Assembly (NCBI GenBank): GCA_029263125.1 | Contig: JAJCYD010000044.1 | Coordinates: 1 to 43,991 of the forward strand | Source: Solirubrobacteraceae bacterium | GTDB lineage: Bacteria; Actinomycetota; Thermoleophilia; Solirubrobacterales; Solirubrobacteraceae | Direction of reading: 5' to 3' | Length of the DNA stretch: 43,991 nucleotides | Shown: one piece after another, positions 24,817 through 33,027 of the stretch | How positions within the stretch are numbered: position 1 is the stretch's first letter | Layout: every line of letters starts with the position of its first letter | Program-made: the position numbers and the translations under genes | Notes under the pieces: generated by a model | What the model was told of the DNA's origin: nothing | Seen by the model: only the letters and a program-made list of their open reading frames with translations | The model's database searches: none

Positions 24817-25448
24817 GCCCCGCTCCGCCCGCCGTGACCGTCGACTCCGAGGGCACGATAACCGGCAACACCTACGACAAGTACGGCTCGACCAACCCGG
24901 TCGTCAAGCGCCTCATGGCGGCCTTCGAGCGAACGCTCGACGAGCTCTTCGAGCAGGCCGACCCGCAGTCGCTGCTGGACGTCGGCTGCGGAGAGGGCGT
25001 GCTGACGCATGAGTGGGCCAAGCGCCTGGGCGACCGGCGCATCGTCGGCATCGACCTCGACGACCCGCTGCTGCACGCCGAATGGGAGCAGCGCCAGGCG
25101 CCGAACCTCAGCTACCAGGTGATGAAGGCCGAGAACCTGCCTTTCGCCGACGGCGAGTTCGACGTGGCGACCGCGATCGAGGTGCTCGAGCATGTGCCCG
25201 ACCCGGCGCATACCGTTGCCGAGATGGCGCGCGTGGCCAGCGGGCACCTGCTCGTCTCGGTGCCGCGCGAGCCGCTGTGGCGGGGGCTGAACATGGCACG
25301 CGGCGCGTACATCAAGCAGCTCGGCAACACCCCCGGGCACCTCAACCACTGGTCCAAGAGCAGCTTCGTGAAGCTGCTGTCGCGGCACGGGACGGTCATC
25401 GAAGCTCGATCGCCGTTTCCGTGGACCATGCTGCTCGTCCGTCGATAA
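24813..25448 (+). CDS. Class I SAM-dependent methyltransferase
   Basis: The 211-residue product has the SAM-binding motif LLDVGCGEGVLTHEWAKRL (residues ~52-70), the acidic motif VGIDLDD, and EVLEHVPDPAHTVAEMARV, all typical of UbiE/type-11 methyltransferases. Substrate unknown. It overlaps the GT2 gene by four bases (GTGA) and is followed after two bases by the flippase gene, so it probably modifies a lipid-linked sugar or its carrier (inference from context). No membrane segment. Confidence 0.9.
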   Translation: MSPAPPAVTVDSEGTITGNTYDKYGSTNPVVKRLMAAFERTLDELFEQADPQSLLDVGCGEGVLTHEWAKRLGDRRIVGIDLDDPLLHAEWEQRQAPNLSYQVMKAENLPFADGEFDVATAIEVLEHVPDPAHTVAEMARVASGHLLVSVPREPLWRGLNMARGAYIKQLGNTPGHLNHWSKSSFVKLLSRHGTVIEARSPFPWTMLLVRR

Positions 25449-25450
25449 GC

Positions 25451-26782
25451 GTGAGCGCCGGCGCGGGCACGCCGCGCTCCGGCTACGGGCACGGTGCGCG
25501 CATCCTCTCGGTGGGGATCGCGACGACCGGCGTCGTCACGCTCGCGTACTTCGCGCTCGCCGCGCAGGCGCTCGGCGACGTCGAGTACAAGCGCATCACG
25601 CTCGTGTGGTCGATCATGTTCGTGATCGCGTCGGTCATCTACCGGCCGATCGAGCAGCTGCTGTCGCGCACGATCGCCGACCGCCGCGCCCGCGGACAGG
25701 ACTCCGGCGGCGGGCACCTGCGGATCGCGTTGCTGATCCAGGCCGCGTTCGCCGCGACGTTCCTCGTCGTCGCGCTCGCGATGCGCGACCAGCTGCAGAA
25801 CGGCCTCTTCGACGGCTCGTCGGAGCTGTACTGGGTGCTCGTGGCCGGCGTCCTGGCCTACGCCGCCAGCTACTTCGCGCGCGGCTTTCTCGCCGGCCAC
25901 CAGCGCTTCGCGCTCTATGGCGCGCTCGTGCTGATGGAGGCGCTGTCGCGCGTGTGCTTCGTGCTGGCGGTGATCGTCGGTGTCGCGTCCGGGCAGTCGG
26001 CGGTCGCGCTGGGCATGGCCGCCGGCCCGTTCGCCTCGCTGATCGTCGTGCCGTGGTTCTTCTCGCGGCGCCGGCGCGACCCGCCACCCGACGTGTCGGT
26101 CGTCCAGGAGACCGAGGGCGGGCTCACGCTGCGCCGCGGTGCGGGCTTCGCGGCCGCGGTCTTCGCGGTCATGGTCGCCGAGCAGACGCTGCTCAACGCC
26201 GCGGTGCTGACGGTCGAGGGCACCTCGCCGGACCCCAAGCTCGCGGGCGTCGTCTTCAGCGTGCTGCTCATCGCACGAGCGCCGCTACAGCTCTTTCAGG
26301 CCGTGCAGGGATCGCTGCTGCCCCACCTCGCCGGCCTCGAGGCGACGGCCGGGCGCGAGGAGTTTCGCCGCGCGATCCGCGTGACGGTGCTCGCGATCGC
26401 CGGCTTCGCCGCGGTCATCGCGCTCGGCCTGATGGCTATCGGCCCCACGGTCGTCGGCACGCTGTTCGACATCGAGCAGCCGCTGGCTCGGGGCGGCCTG
26501 GCGCTCGTCGGCGTCGGCATGGGCTTTCACCTCATGGCCGGCACGCTCAACCAAGCCGCGCTCGCGCGCGAGCAGGCCGGCGCCGCCGCGGCCGCATGGC
26601 TCACCAGCGCGACGTTGTTCGTCGCCTTCATGCTCAGCCCGCTCGTCGACGACCAGCTCCTGCGGGCCGAGGCCGGCTACTGCGGCGCGACCATGCTGCT
26701 CAGCGCGCTGCTGGTCCTCGTCTACCGGCGCGGCGGAGCGTCACCCCGGCGTCAGGCACAGCTCGACGCGATGGCCGGCTGA
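25451..26782 (+). CDS. Polysaccharide flippase (Wzx/MATE-like fold)
   Basis: The 443-residue product has about 12-14 predicted membrane helices (for example ILSVGIATTGVVTLAYFALA, TLFVAFMLSPLV) and no large soluble domain, as in polysaccharide-biosynthesis flippases of the MOP superfamily. Such proteins turn lipid-linked saccharides to the outer face. GTG 25451 is chosen: it follows the methyltransferase stop by two bases and precedes the first helix; the same frame continues open upstream as a shadow of the methyltransferase. It closes the GT2-methyltransferase-flippase operon and is convergent with the HD-GYP gene. Confidence 0.8.
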   Translation: MSAGAGTPRSGYGHGARILSVGIATTGVVTLAYFALAAQALGDVEYKRITLVWSIMFVIASVIYRPIEQLLSRTIADRRARGQDSGGGHLRIALLIQAAFAATFLVVALAMRDQLQNGLFDGSSELYWVLVAGVLAYAASYFARGFLAGHQRFALYGALVLMEALSRVCFVLAVIVGVASGQSAVALGMAAGPFASLIVVPWFFSRRRRDPPPDVSVVQETEGGLTLRRGAGFAAAVFAVMVAEQTLLNAAVLTVEGTSPDPKLAGVVFSVLLIARAPLQLFQAVQGSLLPHLAGLEATAGREEFRRAIRVTVLAIAGFAAVIALGLMAIGPTVVGTLFDIEQPLARGGLALVGVGMGFHLMAGTLNQAALAREQAGAAAAAWLTSATLFVAFMLSPLVDDQLLRAEAGYCGATMLLSALLVLVYRRGGASPRRQAQLDAMAG

Positions 26783-26804
26783 CGGCCGCGCCTGGATCTC
26801 AGGC

Positions 26805-27992
26805 TCAGCGCGCCGCAACGCGGCGACCGACGCGCTGGTGATAGAGGTGGGCGACCAGCGCCGCCGTCACGTCGGGGTCGAACTGGCTTCCCGCGCAGCG
26901 CGTCAGCTCCGCGAAGGCCTCGGCGTGGGACATGCGGGCGCGGTAGGGGCGGTCGCTGGTCATCGCGTGGTAGGCGTCGCAGGCGAGGATGATGCGACTG
27001 CCGATCGGGATCTTGTCACCGCCGATGCCGTCGGGGTAACCGCCGCCGTCGAAGCTCTCGTGCTCGTGGCGGACGATCGCCGCGACCGAGGCGAAGCCAC
27101 CGATGCTGCGCAGGATCCGTTCGCCGATCACGGGGTGCTCGGCCATCACCTCGCGCTCTTCCGGGGTCAGCGGGCCGGGCTTGTTGAGGATCGCGTCGGG
27201 GATCCCGACCTTGCCGATGTCGTGCAGCAGCGCCGCCGAGCGCACGACCTCGATCTGCGCGCGCGGCAGGCCGAGCGACGCCGCCACCTTGCCGGCCATC
27301 TCCACCACGGACTCCGAGTGCTCACCGGTGTAGCGGTCGCGCTCCAGCAGCGCGACGGCGAGCGCCTCGACGGCGTCTCGTCGCTGGATCTCCGCCACGA
27401 CGCCCGCCCCCGCCGGCTCCTGCGCGGACGCCGTGACGGTGCGCCCCCCACCGGCGCTCTGGGCGTCAGACAGCGCCCGCCCGGCGCGTTCGAGGAGGTC
27501 GACCGCATCGTCGGTGCGACCGAAGGGCGCGACGCCCGCCGACGCCGACACGTCGCGCACCGGCCCCGCTTTCAGCGCCTCGATGTCGGCGAGCAGGCGC
27601 TCCACGCACGCGGTGGCGGCCTGCTCTCCGGCGTCGCAGAGCAGCAGCGCGAACCTCGCGTCGCCGCTGCGCGCGAGGATGTCCTCCGCTCGCGTGCCGG
27701 CGCGCAGCGTCTGGATCACGGCGCGCAGCAGCGCGTCGCCGGAGGCAAAGCCGTGCTGGCGGTGCACGTCGGCGATGCGGTCGACCTCCAGCACCACGAG
27801 CGCGCCCGGGCGGTCGTGACGGCGCGAGCGCTGGACCTCCTCACCCAGATGCGCGCGGAAGGACTCGATCGACAGCACGCCGGTCAGCGGGTCGCGGCCG
27901 CGCCGCACGAGCTCCTGCTCAAGATCGGCGATCCGCCCGCGAGCGGCCTGCAGCTCGCGGCTCAGCTGCTCACGTTCGCTACGCGCTGACAC
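26805..27992 (-). CDS. HD-GYP phosphodiesterase with degenerate GGDEF domain
   Basis: The 395-residue product begins with a short coiled coil (SRELQAARGRIADLEQEL). A GGDEF-like domain follows (~34-180; DPLTGVLSIESF, FASGDALLRAV) whose signature is replaced by SGDARF (109-114), so it should not make c-di-GMP. The C-terminal HD-GYP domain (~205-390) is intact: HD at 257-258 in LLHDIGKVGIP, HE at 309-310 and GYP at 318-320 in DGGGYPDG. It should hydrolyse c-di-GMP, with the degenerate domain as a possible GTP sensor (known for other composite proteins; inference here). No membrane segment. The GTG start at 27992 is 76 bases after the DUF2149 gene on the same strand, so it may be its operon partner. 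Confidence 0.9.
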   Translation of the reverse strand: MSARSEREQLSRELQAARGRIADLEQELVRRGRDPLTGVLSIESFRAHLGEEVQRSRRHDRPGALVVLEVDRIADVHRQHGFASGDALLRAVIQTLRAGTRAEDILARSGDARFALLLCDAGEQAATACVERLLADIEALKAGPVRDVSASAGVAPFGRTDDAVDLLERAGRALSDAQSAGGGRTVTASAQEPAGAGVVAEIQRRDAVEALAVALLERDRYTGEHSESVVEMAGKVAASLGLPRAQIEVVRSAALLHDIGKVGIPDAILNKPGPLTPEEREVMAEHPVIGERILRSIGGFASVAAIVRHEHESFDGGGYPDGIGGDKIPIGSRIILACDAYHAMTSDRPYRARMSHAEAFAELTRCAGSQFDPDVTAALVAHLYHQRVGRRVAAR

Positions 27993-28068
27993 GGCACGTC
28001 ATCGGCATCCAGCGGGCAGGCCATGAGGGTGATGGACGATCGTCGGCGCGCGCCCGCATCCGCCGTCC

Positions 28069-28410
28069 CTACGGCGTCTTGCCGGTGACGTACACCAGGC
28101 GGCCGTCGGCGAGCCGGTAGACCTCCCCCACCCGCTTGCCCGTGCCCGTCACCGACTCCTCGCTGAGGCGCACGGTCTTGATTGACTCGCCCTCCTTGAC
28201 GATCACCGTCTGCCCCTTGGAATCGGTACGCAGGACGGTGACGTCCTGCTCGGTCAGCAGCTCGGTGAGGTTGACCGACTGCAGCGCCGCCAGCAGGAAC
28301 GCCACAGCAAGCACGATCCCGAGGTCGAAGAGGTTGACCAGACCGTCCAGCGGATCGCCGCCGCGATCGCTGCGCGTGCGCGCGCGTGCGGTGACCTTCG
28401 ACGGCCTCAC
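28069..28410 (-). CDS. DUF2149-type membrane protein, partner of the ExbB-like channel
   Basis: The 113-residue product has a basic start (KVTARARTRSDRGGDPLDG), one membrane helix (LVNLFDLGIVLAVAFLLAAL) and a soluble outer part of about 65 residues with VTVLRTDSKGQTVIVKEGE. This matches the DUF2149 pattern of proteins that accompany MotA/TolQ/ExbB channels. By size and layout (short cytoplasmic start, one helix carrying an aspartate at its beginning, outer beta domain) it resembles ExbD/TolR. An ExbD-like role is inference. The GTG start overlaps the ExbB-like stop by four bases. Confidence 0.75.
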   Translation of the reverse strand: MRPSKVTARARTRSDRGGDPLDGLVNLFDLGIVLAVAFLLAALQSVNLTELLTEQDVTVLRTDSKGQTVIVKEGESIKTVRLSEESVTGTGKRVGEVYRLADGRLVYVTGKTP

Positions 28411-29042
28411 GGCGCGTCAGGCTCCAGCGCGGTCGCGACGTACTCCAGGTCGGAGAGATCCTGCGCGTACAGGCGGTCGCGCACGAGCGACACCGCGAAG
28501 GCGATCGCGCCGATCAGCAGGCCCATGACCGTGACGCTGAACGCGACGCGCAGGTTGTCAGACAGCAGCTGGACGTTGCCCTCGGCAAGGCCCTCCAGCG
28601 CCGGTGACAGCGGGATCAGGGTGCCCATCAGGCCGAGCGCCGGGCCGAAGCGCACCATCATGCGCGTGCGCTCGAGCCTGCGCAGCGACTGCAGGTCGAA
28701 GTCGGCGAGGATCTTCGCCATCCGGTCGCTGGCCTCGGCCTCGTCGCGCTGCTCGATGATCTGCGTCAGGGCGTCGGCCATCGATTCGCTCGTCGCCCGC
28801 GACAGCAGCGCCCGCGCCGCGGCCGGAGCGTCGCCCTGCTTGAGCGCGAACATCGCCGCCGCCGACGCCGACTCAAGGCCCGCCTGCCCCTCGCCGCCGC
28901 GGCGCCGGGCGAGCTCGACGAAGAACGTCCCGAGCTCATACAGCGTCACCAGCAGCGCGAGCAGCACCGCGAGCAGCACCGGTATGCGCATCGCATCGAC
29001 GATGGTGAAGAGAAACTCCTCGATGCCCCCGGCTGCGATCAT
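28407..29042 (-). CDS. MotA/TolQ/ExbB-like proton channel subunit
   Basis: The 211-residue product has three membrane helices: residues ~13-36, and a pair at ~135-155 (FGPALGLMGTLIPL) and ~165-190 (VAFSVTVMGLLIGAIAFAVSL). A long cytoplasmic loop lies between the first and second. The GPxLGLMGTLIPL segment is the family hallmark, and the ending DLSDLEYVATAL matches the archaeal-type members that accompany DUF2149. Such channels use the proton gradient to drive a partner. The ATG at 29042 overlaps the surface-protein stop by four bases. No TonB, TolA or flagellar gene is near, so the driven partner is most likely the adjacent PKD protein. Confidence 0.85.
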   Translation of the reverse strand: MIAAGGIEEFLFTIVDAMRIPVLLAVLLALLVTLYELGTFFVELARRRGGEGQAGLESASAAAMFALKQGDAPAAARALLSRATSESMADALTQIIEQRDEAEASDRMAKILADFDLQSLRRLERTRMMVRFGPALGLMGTLIPLSPALEGLAEGNVQLLSDNLRVAFSVTVMGLLIGAIAFAVSLVRDRLYAQDLSDLEYVATALEPDAP

Positions 29043-30301
29043 GCGATGCGCAGTGTGACGCGTCGGCGCTCTTGAAGCGCGCCCCATACGAAGACCGACA
29101 TCGCGAAGGCCGCCGCAATGCCGATCTGCGAGAGCTGGCTGACCGCTCCCGCCTTGCCTCGCGCGGGCTTGGGAGTGCCTCCGGCCTTGGCCTCGGGGAG
29201 GTTCCCGTCGACCGTCGCGCCGGAGCCGGAGAGCAGGATGCCGCGCACGACCGTCGTGCCTGCTCCCGAGCGCGGGTCGGTGGAGAAGCGCGCATCGGGC
29301 TCCGGTCGCTGCGGGCGCGGGCGCTGGGTCTTCGTGCTCGGCTTGGGCGCAACGGTGCCGCCACCCGAGCCGCTCCCAGTGCCGCCGGAACCGTCGCCGG
29401 TGCCCGTGCCGCCGCCGGTCCCGCCGTTGCCGGAGGAGTTCGGCGCGGTACCACCGCCCTGCGGTGTGCCCTGGACCTCGTCGGCCTTGCGCTCGCTACC
29501 GGTCACCGTGACGTCGACGGACTTCACACCGGCGCAGACGCCTGCGCACTGCGAGGAGCCTCCGCTGCCCTGCGCCTTGACGGTGGCCTGCAGGTCACCT
29601 GAGACCGAGTAGGTGTGGGTGACCGAGGCGCCGAACCCGGTGGTCCCGTCGCCGAAGTCCCAGGAGTAGCTGATCTGCGCCCCCGCAGGCGGACTGCTCA
29701 CGCTGGCCTTGAAGGTGACCGTCTGGCCGGTCTTGACCGTGCTCGGGCTCGCGCTCGCCCGCACCGACAGCAGGCTGCCTCCGTCGACGGTCATCTCGAT
29801 CGGTGTGCCGGGCGCGCTGGGGACGTTCTCCGAGGTCCCGCCGGAGCTTCGCGCCGGCCGGAAGAAGCGCGTCGTGGAGCCCTCGTCGGTGACGATCGCC
29901 GGGCCCTCCGGGAACCCGCCGCCGTTGATCTCCGCGCCCCTCAGGGTCAGCACGCTGCCGTCGTCGCCGACGACCTGCACGAAGTTCACCGAGCCGACGT
30001 CGAGGCCCGCCAGACGCAGCAGGCCCCCGATCGTGACGCCTCGCAGCGTGATCTTGGTGCTCGGTCCACCCACACGCTCGCGGTCGGTGTAGGAGGTCGG
30101 CCCGCTGTTGGACGCCGCCGCGATCTGGGCGCCCGAGACGCTGATCTCATCGCTGCCGGCGCCCTGCTTGAGCACGACGCCGGGGCCCGCCAGCGCGCTC
30201 GAGGCGCCCACGCCGAGCAGCGCGAGCATCCCCAGCAGCAGCGCCGTGCCGGCACGGCGCGCGCGCACGAGCAGCCGGACTGTCGATCGGGCGTGGACCA
30301 C
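29039..30301 (-). CDS. PKD-domain cell-surface protein with C-terminal membrane anchor
   Basis: The 420-residue product has a signal peptide (residues ~18-38, ALLLGMLALLGVGASSALA). A first domain (~40-172) holds LRGVTIGGLLRLAGLDVGSV and GFPEGPAIVTDEGSTTRFFRP, whose pattern weakly recalls sulfite-oxidase-fold molybdopterin domains without its cysteine. Then come a PKD domain (~175-268, SYSWDFGDGTTGF with THTYSVSG) and a CAGVCAG pair. A Gly/Ser-rich linker (~280-318) and a Pro/Arg stretch follow, and finally a membrane helix (~388-408) with a basic end. The protein thus sits outside the membrane on a long flexible stalk. The GTG at 30301 has a GGAGGAA ribosome site at the right distance. It is the first gene of the operon with ExbB-like and DUF2149 genes. 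Ligand unknown. Confidence 0.82.
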   Translation of the reverse strand: MVHARSTVRLLVRARRAGTALLLGMLALLGVGASSALAGPGVVLKQGAGSDEISVSGAQIAAASNSGPTSYTDRERVGGPSTKITLRGVTIGGLLRLAGLDVGSVNFVQVVGDDGSVLTLRGAEINGGGFPEGPAIVTDEGSTTRFFRPARSSGGTSENVPSAPGTPIEMTVDGGSLLSVRASASPSTVKTGQTVTFKASVSSPPAGAQISYSWDFGDGTTGFGASVTHTYSVSGDLQATVKAQGSGGSSQCAGVCAGVKSVDVTVTGSERKADEVQGTPQGGGTAPNSSGNGGTGGGTGTGDGSGGTGSGSGGGTVAPKPSTKTQRPRPQRPEPDARFSTDPRSGAGTTVVRGILLSGSGATVDGNLPEAKAGGTPKPARGKAGAVSQLSQIGIAAAFAMSVFVWGALQERRRVTLRIA

Positions 30302-30346
30302 GTGGTTCCTCCGGCAAGTCCTTGTGCGCTTGGGCGGACGCTGGCG

Positions 30347-30416
30347 CCGGCTGGCAAGGACGCAGCGAGGGAGTGGCCCTCCAGGGCCATGACCGAGCGA
30401 GGACGCCGCCAGCCGG
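30347..30416. promoter_or_regulatory. Symmetric stem-loop element upstream of the PKD operon
   Basis: CCGGCTGGC (30347-30355) pairs perfectly with GCCAGCCGG (30408-30416), and inside it TGGCCC (30374-30379) pairs with GGGCCA (30384-30389) around a four-base loop. The two stems are separated by internal strands of exactly 18 bases on each side, both containing GGACGC and AGCGAGG. It lies 46 bases before the PKD-protein start and 61 bases after the ABC permease stop. It could be a leader RNA, an operator or a terminator of the permease. It does not match the c-di-GMP, FMN or cobalamin riboswitch patterns I know. The strand of action is assumed to be minus. Confidence 0.5.
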
Positions 30417-30477
30417 TGATCAGCGATCGATCCAAGCGTGCGAGGACTTTCGGGAGGGACCACCAGCGCAAGCTACC

Positions 30478-33027
30478 TCACTCGTACGCCAGAGCACGCA
30501 ATACGTCCAGCCGGGCCGCGCGGCGGGCGGGCCACAGCGCCGCGAGCATCCCGGCGAGCGCCGCAAGGGTGACCAGCAGCGCCAGCGTTCCGACGGGGAA
30601 GGTCAGCCGGAAGCCCTCCTCTTCCAGCGGGCGGCTGATCGCCAGCGCGAACAGGATCCCGAGCACGAGCCCGAGCAGCGCGCCGATCAGCGAGGTGATG
30701 ACCGCCTCCAGGCGCACGATCCGCTTGACCTGGCGACGCGACATGCCGACCGCGCGCAGCAGTCCGAGCTCGCGCGTGCGCTCGAAGATCGACAGCGCGA
30801 GCGTGTTGACGATGCCGAACAGCGACACGATCACCGACAGCGCCAGCAGCGCGTAGATGAGATACAGCAGCTGGTTGATCTGGCCCGCCTGCTGCTCCTT
30901 GACCTGCTGCCGGTCGCGTGTGCGCGCGTCGGGGAAGCTCGCGGCCAGCGTTCTGTCGATCGCCGCTCGCGTCCGCGCGGGGTTGGCGCCCTGCGCGAAG
31001 CGCACGAACACGAAGGCGTCGTCGGTGACGTCGAAGTCCTCGCGCAGGCGGGCGTTGGGGATCACGAGGCCGCCACCGAGCAACCCGAAGTCCGAGCCCT
31101 CGTCGAGCAGGCCACGGATGACGTATGTCACGCGCTTGCCCGCGGGCGTCAGCATCGTGACGCGATCGCCGACGCGCGCGTCGTCGGAGAAGCCGGTGTC
31201 GGCGAGGATCCCGTCGCTGCCCAAGCGCTCCAGCGTTGCATCCGACCCCTGCTTCCAGCGCAGCGTGTAGACCCGCGCGAGCGTCTGCGGGTCGATGCCT
31301 CCTACCGAGGTGGAGCCCTTCTCGCCTTCGACCTTCGCCTCGCTGAAGCGCACCGAGCTCACCGAGCCGACGCCGTCCACGCGGCGCAGCGTGCTGAGCA
31401 TCGCCGGCGGGGTCTCGCCGAATCCGCTCTTGGCGCCGACGGTCAGGTCGCCGGCGAACGCGCGGTCCACGGCGCGGTCGATCGAGCCCTGCAGGCCGGC
31501 GGCGAAGATCGACACGAAGGCGACGAGCGCGACGCCGACCATCAACGCCGCGGCCGTGACCGCCGTGCGGGCGGGGTTGCGGGTGGCGTTCTCGCGCGCC
31601 AGCCGGCCGCTGATGCCCGCCAGGCGCTGCATCGGCGCGCCGACGAGGGCGGCGATCGGCCGCACGAGCTGCGGGCTGAGCAGCGCGACGCCGAGGAAGA
31701 TCGCCACCGATCCGGCCCCGAGCGTCGCGGCGGCGCTGCCGCCGGAGGCGCCGCCGAACAGGCCGTATGCGACGACGCCGGCGCCGATCAGGCACAGCAG
31801 CCCGGCGACGGCGAGCCGCGCGCGACCGGCGCGAGCGGGCGCGGTCAGCCCGTCGCGCAGCGCGGAGATCGGCGCGATCTTCGTCGCGCGCAGCGCGGGC
31901 ACGATGCTCGCCACGACGGTCACCAGGACGCCGACCAGCAGCGACACGGCGATCGTGCGCCCCGCGATGACCGACGACGTCTGCGGCAGATCGGCGCCGA
32001 TCGCCGCGAGCAGGGCGCGCAGGGCGGGAACGAGCGCGAAGCCCCCGAGCAGGCCCAGCAGCGATGCGATCAGCCCGACGATCGCCGCCTCCAGCACCAC
32101 CGAGCGCAGCACCTGGCGGCGTGAGGCGCCGAGCATCCGCAGCAGGGCGAGCTCGCGCGTGCGCTGGGCGACGGTGATCGAGAACGTGTTGTAGATCACG
32201 AACGCGCCGACGAACAGCGCGATCCCGCCGAAGACCAGCAGGGCGGTGCGAAAGAACCCGAACTGATCCTGCAGGTCGGCGGCCTGGGCGCTGGCATCCT
32301 CCTCGCCGGTGCGAACCGTCACCGCCTCGCCATTCAGCGCGGCTTGGACGCGCCCGCGCAGCAGCGGTGCCGTGAGGCCGTCGGCGGCCGAGACGGAGAT
32401 CCCGCCGACGCGACCGCGCTGGCCCGTCAGCGCCTGTGCGACCGCCAGCGTGGCGATCGCGACCGGGAAACCGGCGATCGAGGCCTGCTCGCCGAAGCGC
32501 GCGGCGCCGACGAGCGTGAAGCGCCGCGCGCCCTCGTCGCCGACGATCCGCACGCGGTCGCCCAGCTCGTAGCCCTGATTGCGGAAGGTGTCCTCGTCGA
32601 GGCCGATCTCTGCGTCGCTGCGCGGTGCGCGGCCGGTGGTGAAGCGAAACTGCTCGAACGGCTCGGGCTGCAGCGAGGAGACGAAGCTGTTGGCGGAGAC
32701 CGGATCGCCGTCGGGCTTGCGGATCGAGACCTCGCCGAAGATGGCGCCCGCGGCCGCCTTGACGCCCTGCACCGAGCGGACGCGCTCGACGAGTCCCTCG
32801 CCCAGCGGGGGCGGATCGGCGAAGAAGTCGTCGTCGACCTTGCGCGGCGTGACCGTGACGTCCGTGCCGCTGTTTGCCTGCTCGAAGACCTCGGTGAACG
32901 AGCGGTCGATCGTGTCGGTGAAGATGTACGTGCCGGCGATCATCGCCACGCCGAGCACGACCGCCAGGGCGGTCAGCGCGGTGCGCAGCGGCCGGGCGCT
33001 CAGGCCCCTCAGCGCGACGCGTCTCAC
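30478..33027 (-). CDS. FtsX/MacB-type ABC transporter permease
   Basis: The 849-residue product has an N-terminal membrane helix (RTALTALAVVLGVAMIAGTYI), a long outer MacB-periplasmic-core-like domain (~40-250) and then a first FtsX set of helices (TALLVFGGIALFVGAFVIYNTFS...). An internal linker pair of helices, a second outer domain and a second FtsX set near the end (LIYALLALSVIVSLFGIVNTLAL) follow. This is the full duplicated layout of ABC exporters of lipids, lipoproteins or peptides in Gram-positive bacteria. The GTG at 33027 overlaps the ATPase stop by four bases; the frame is open further upstream but has no conserved sequence there. Confidence 0.9.
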   Translation of the reverse strand: MRRVALRGLSARPLRTALTALAVVLGVAMIAGTYIFTDTIDRSFTEVFEQANSGTDVTVTPRKVDDDFFADPPPLGEGLVERVRSVQGVKAAAGAIFGEVSIRKPDGDPVSANSFVSSLQPEPFEQFRFTTGRAPRSDAEIGLDEDTFRNQGYELGDRVRIVGDEGARRFTLVGAARFGEQASIAGFPVAIATLAVAQALTGQRGRVGGISVSAADGLTAPLLRGRVQAALNGEAVTVRTGEEDASAQAADLQDQFGFFRTALLVFGGIALFVGAFVIYNTFSITVAQRTRELALLRMLGASRRQVLRSVVLEAAIVGLIASLLGLLGGFALVPALRALLAAIGADLPQTSSVIAGRTIAVSLLVGVLVTVVASIVPALRATKIAPISALRDGLTAPARAGRARLAVAGLLCLIGAGVVAYGLFGGASGGSAAATLGAGSVAIFLGVALLSPQLVRPIAALVGAPMQRLAGISGRLARENATRNPARTAVTAAALMVGVALVAFVSIFAAGLQGSIDRAVDRAFAGDLTVGAKSGFGETPPAMLSTLRRVDGVGSVSSVRFSEAKVEGEKGSTSVGGIDPQTLARVYTLRWKQGSDATLERLGSDGILADTGFSDDARVGDRVTMLTPAGKRVTYVIRGLLDEGSDFGLLGGGLVIPNARLREDFDVTDDAFVFVRFAQGANPARTRAAIDRTLAASFPDARTRDRQQVKEQQAGQINQLLYLIYALLALSVIVSLFGIVNTLALSIFERTRELGLLRAVGMSRRQVKRIVRLEAVITSLIGALLGLVLGILFALAISRPLEEEGFRLTFPVGTLALLVTLAALAGMLAALWPARRAARLDVLRALAYE

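Noticed and set aside
26805-27992. Active diguanylate cyclase
   Set aside because: The active-site signature is SGDARF instead of GGDEF, so only the HD-GYP half is credited with catalysis.
30302-30477. c-di-GMP riboswitch upstream of the PKD protein
   Set aside because: PKD surface proteins are often under such control, but the GGACGCAAAGCC core of the GEMM-I class is absent; only an unknown double-stem element is seen.
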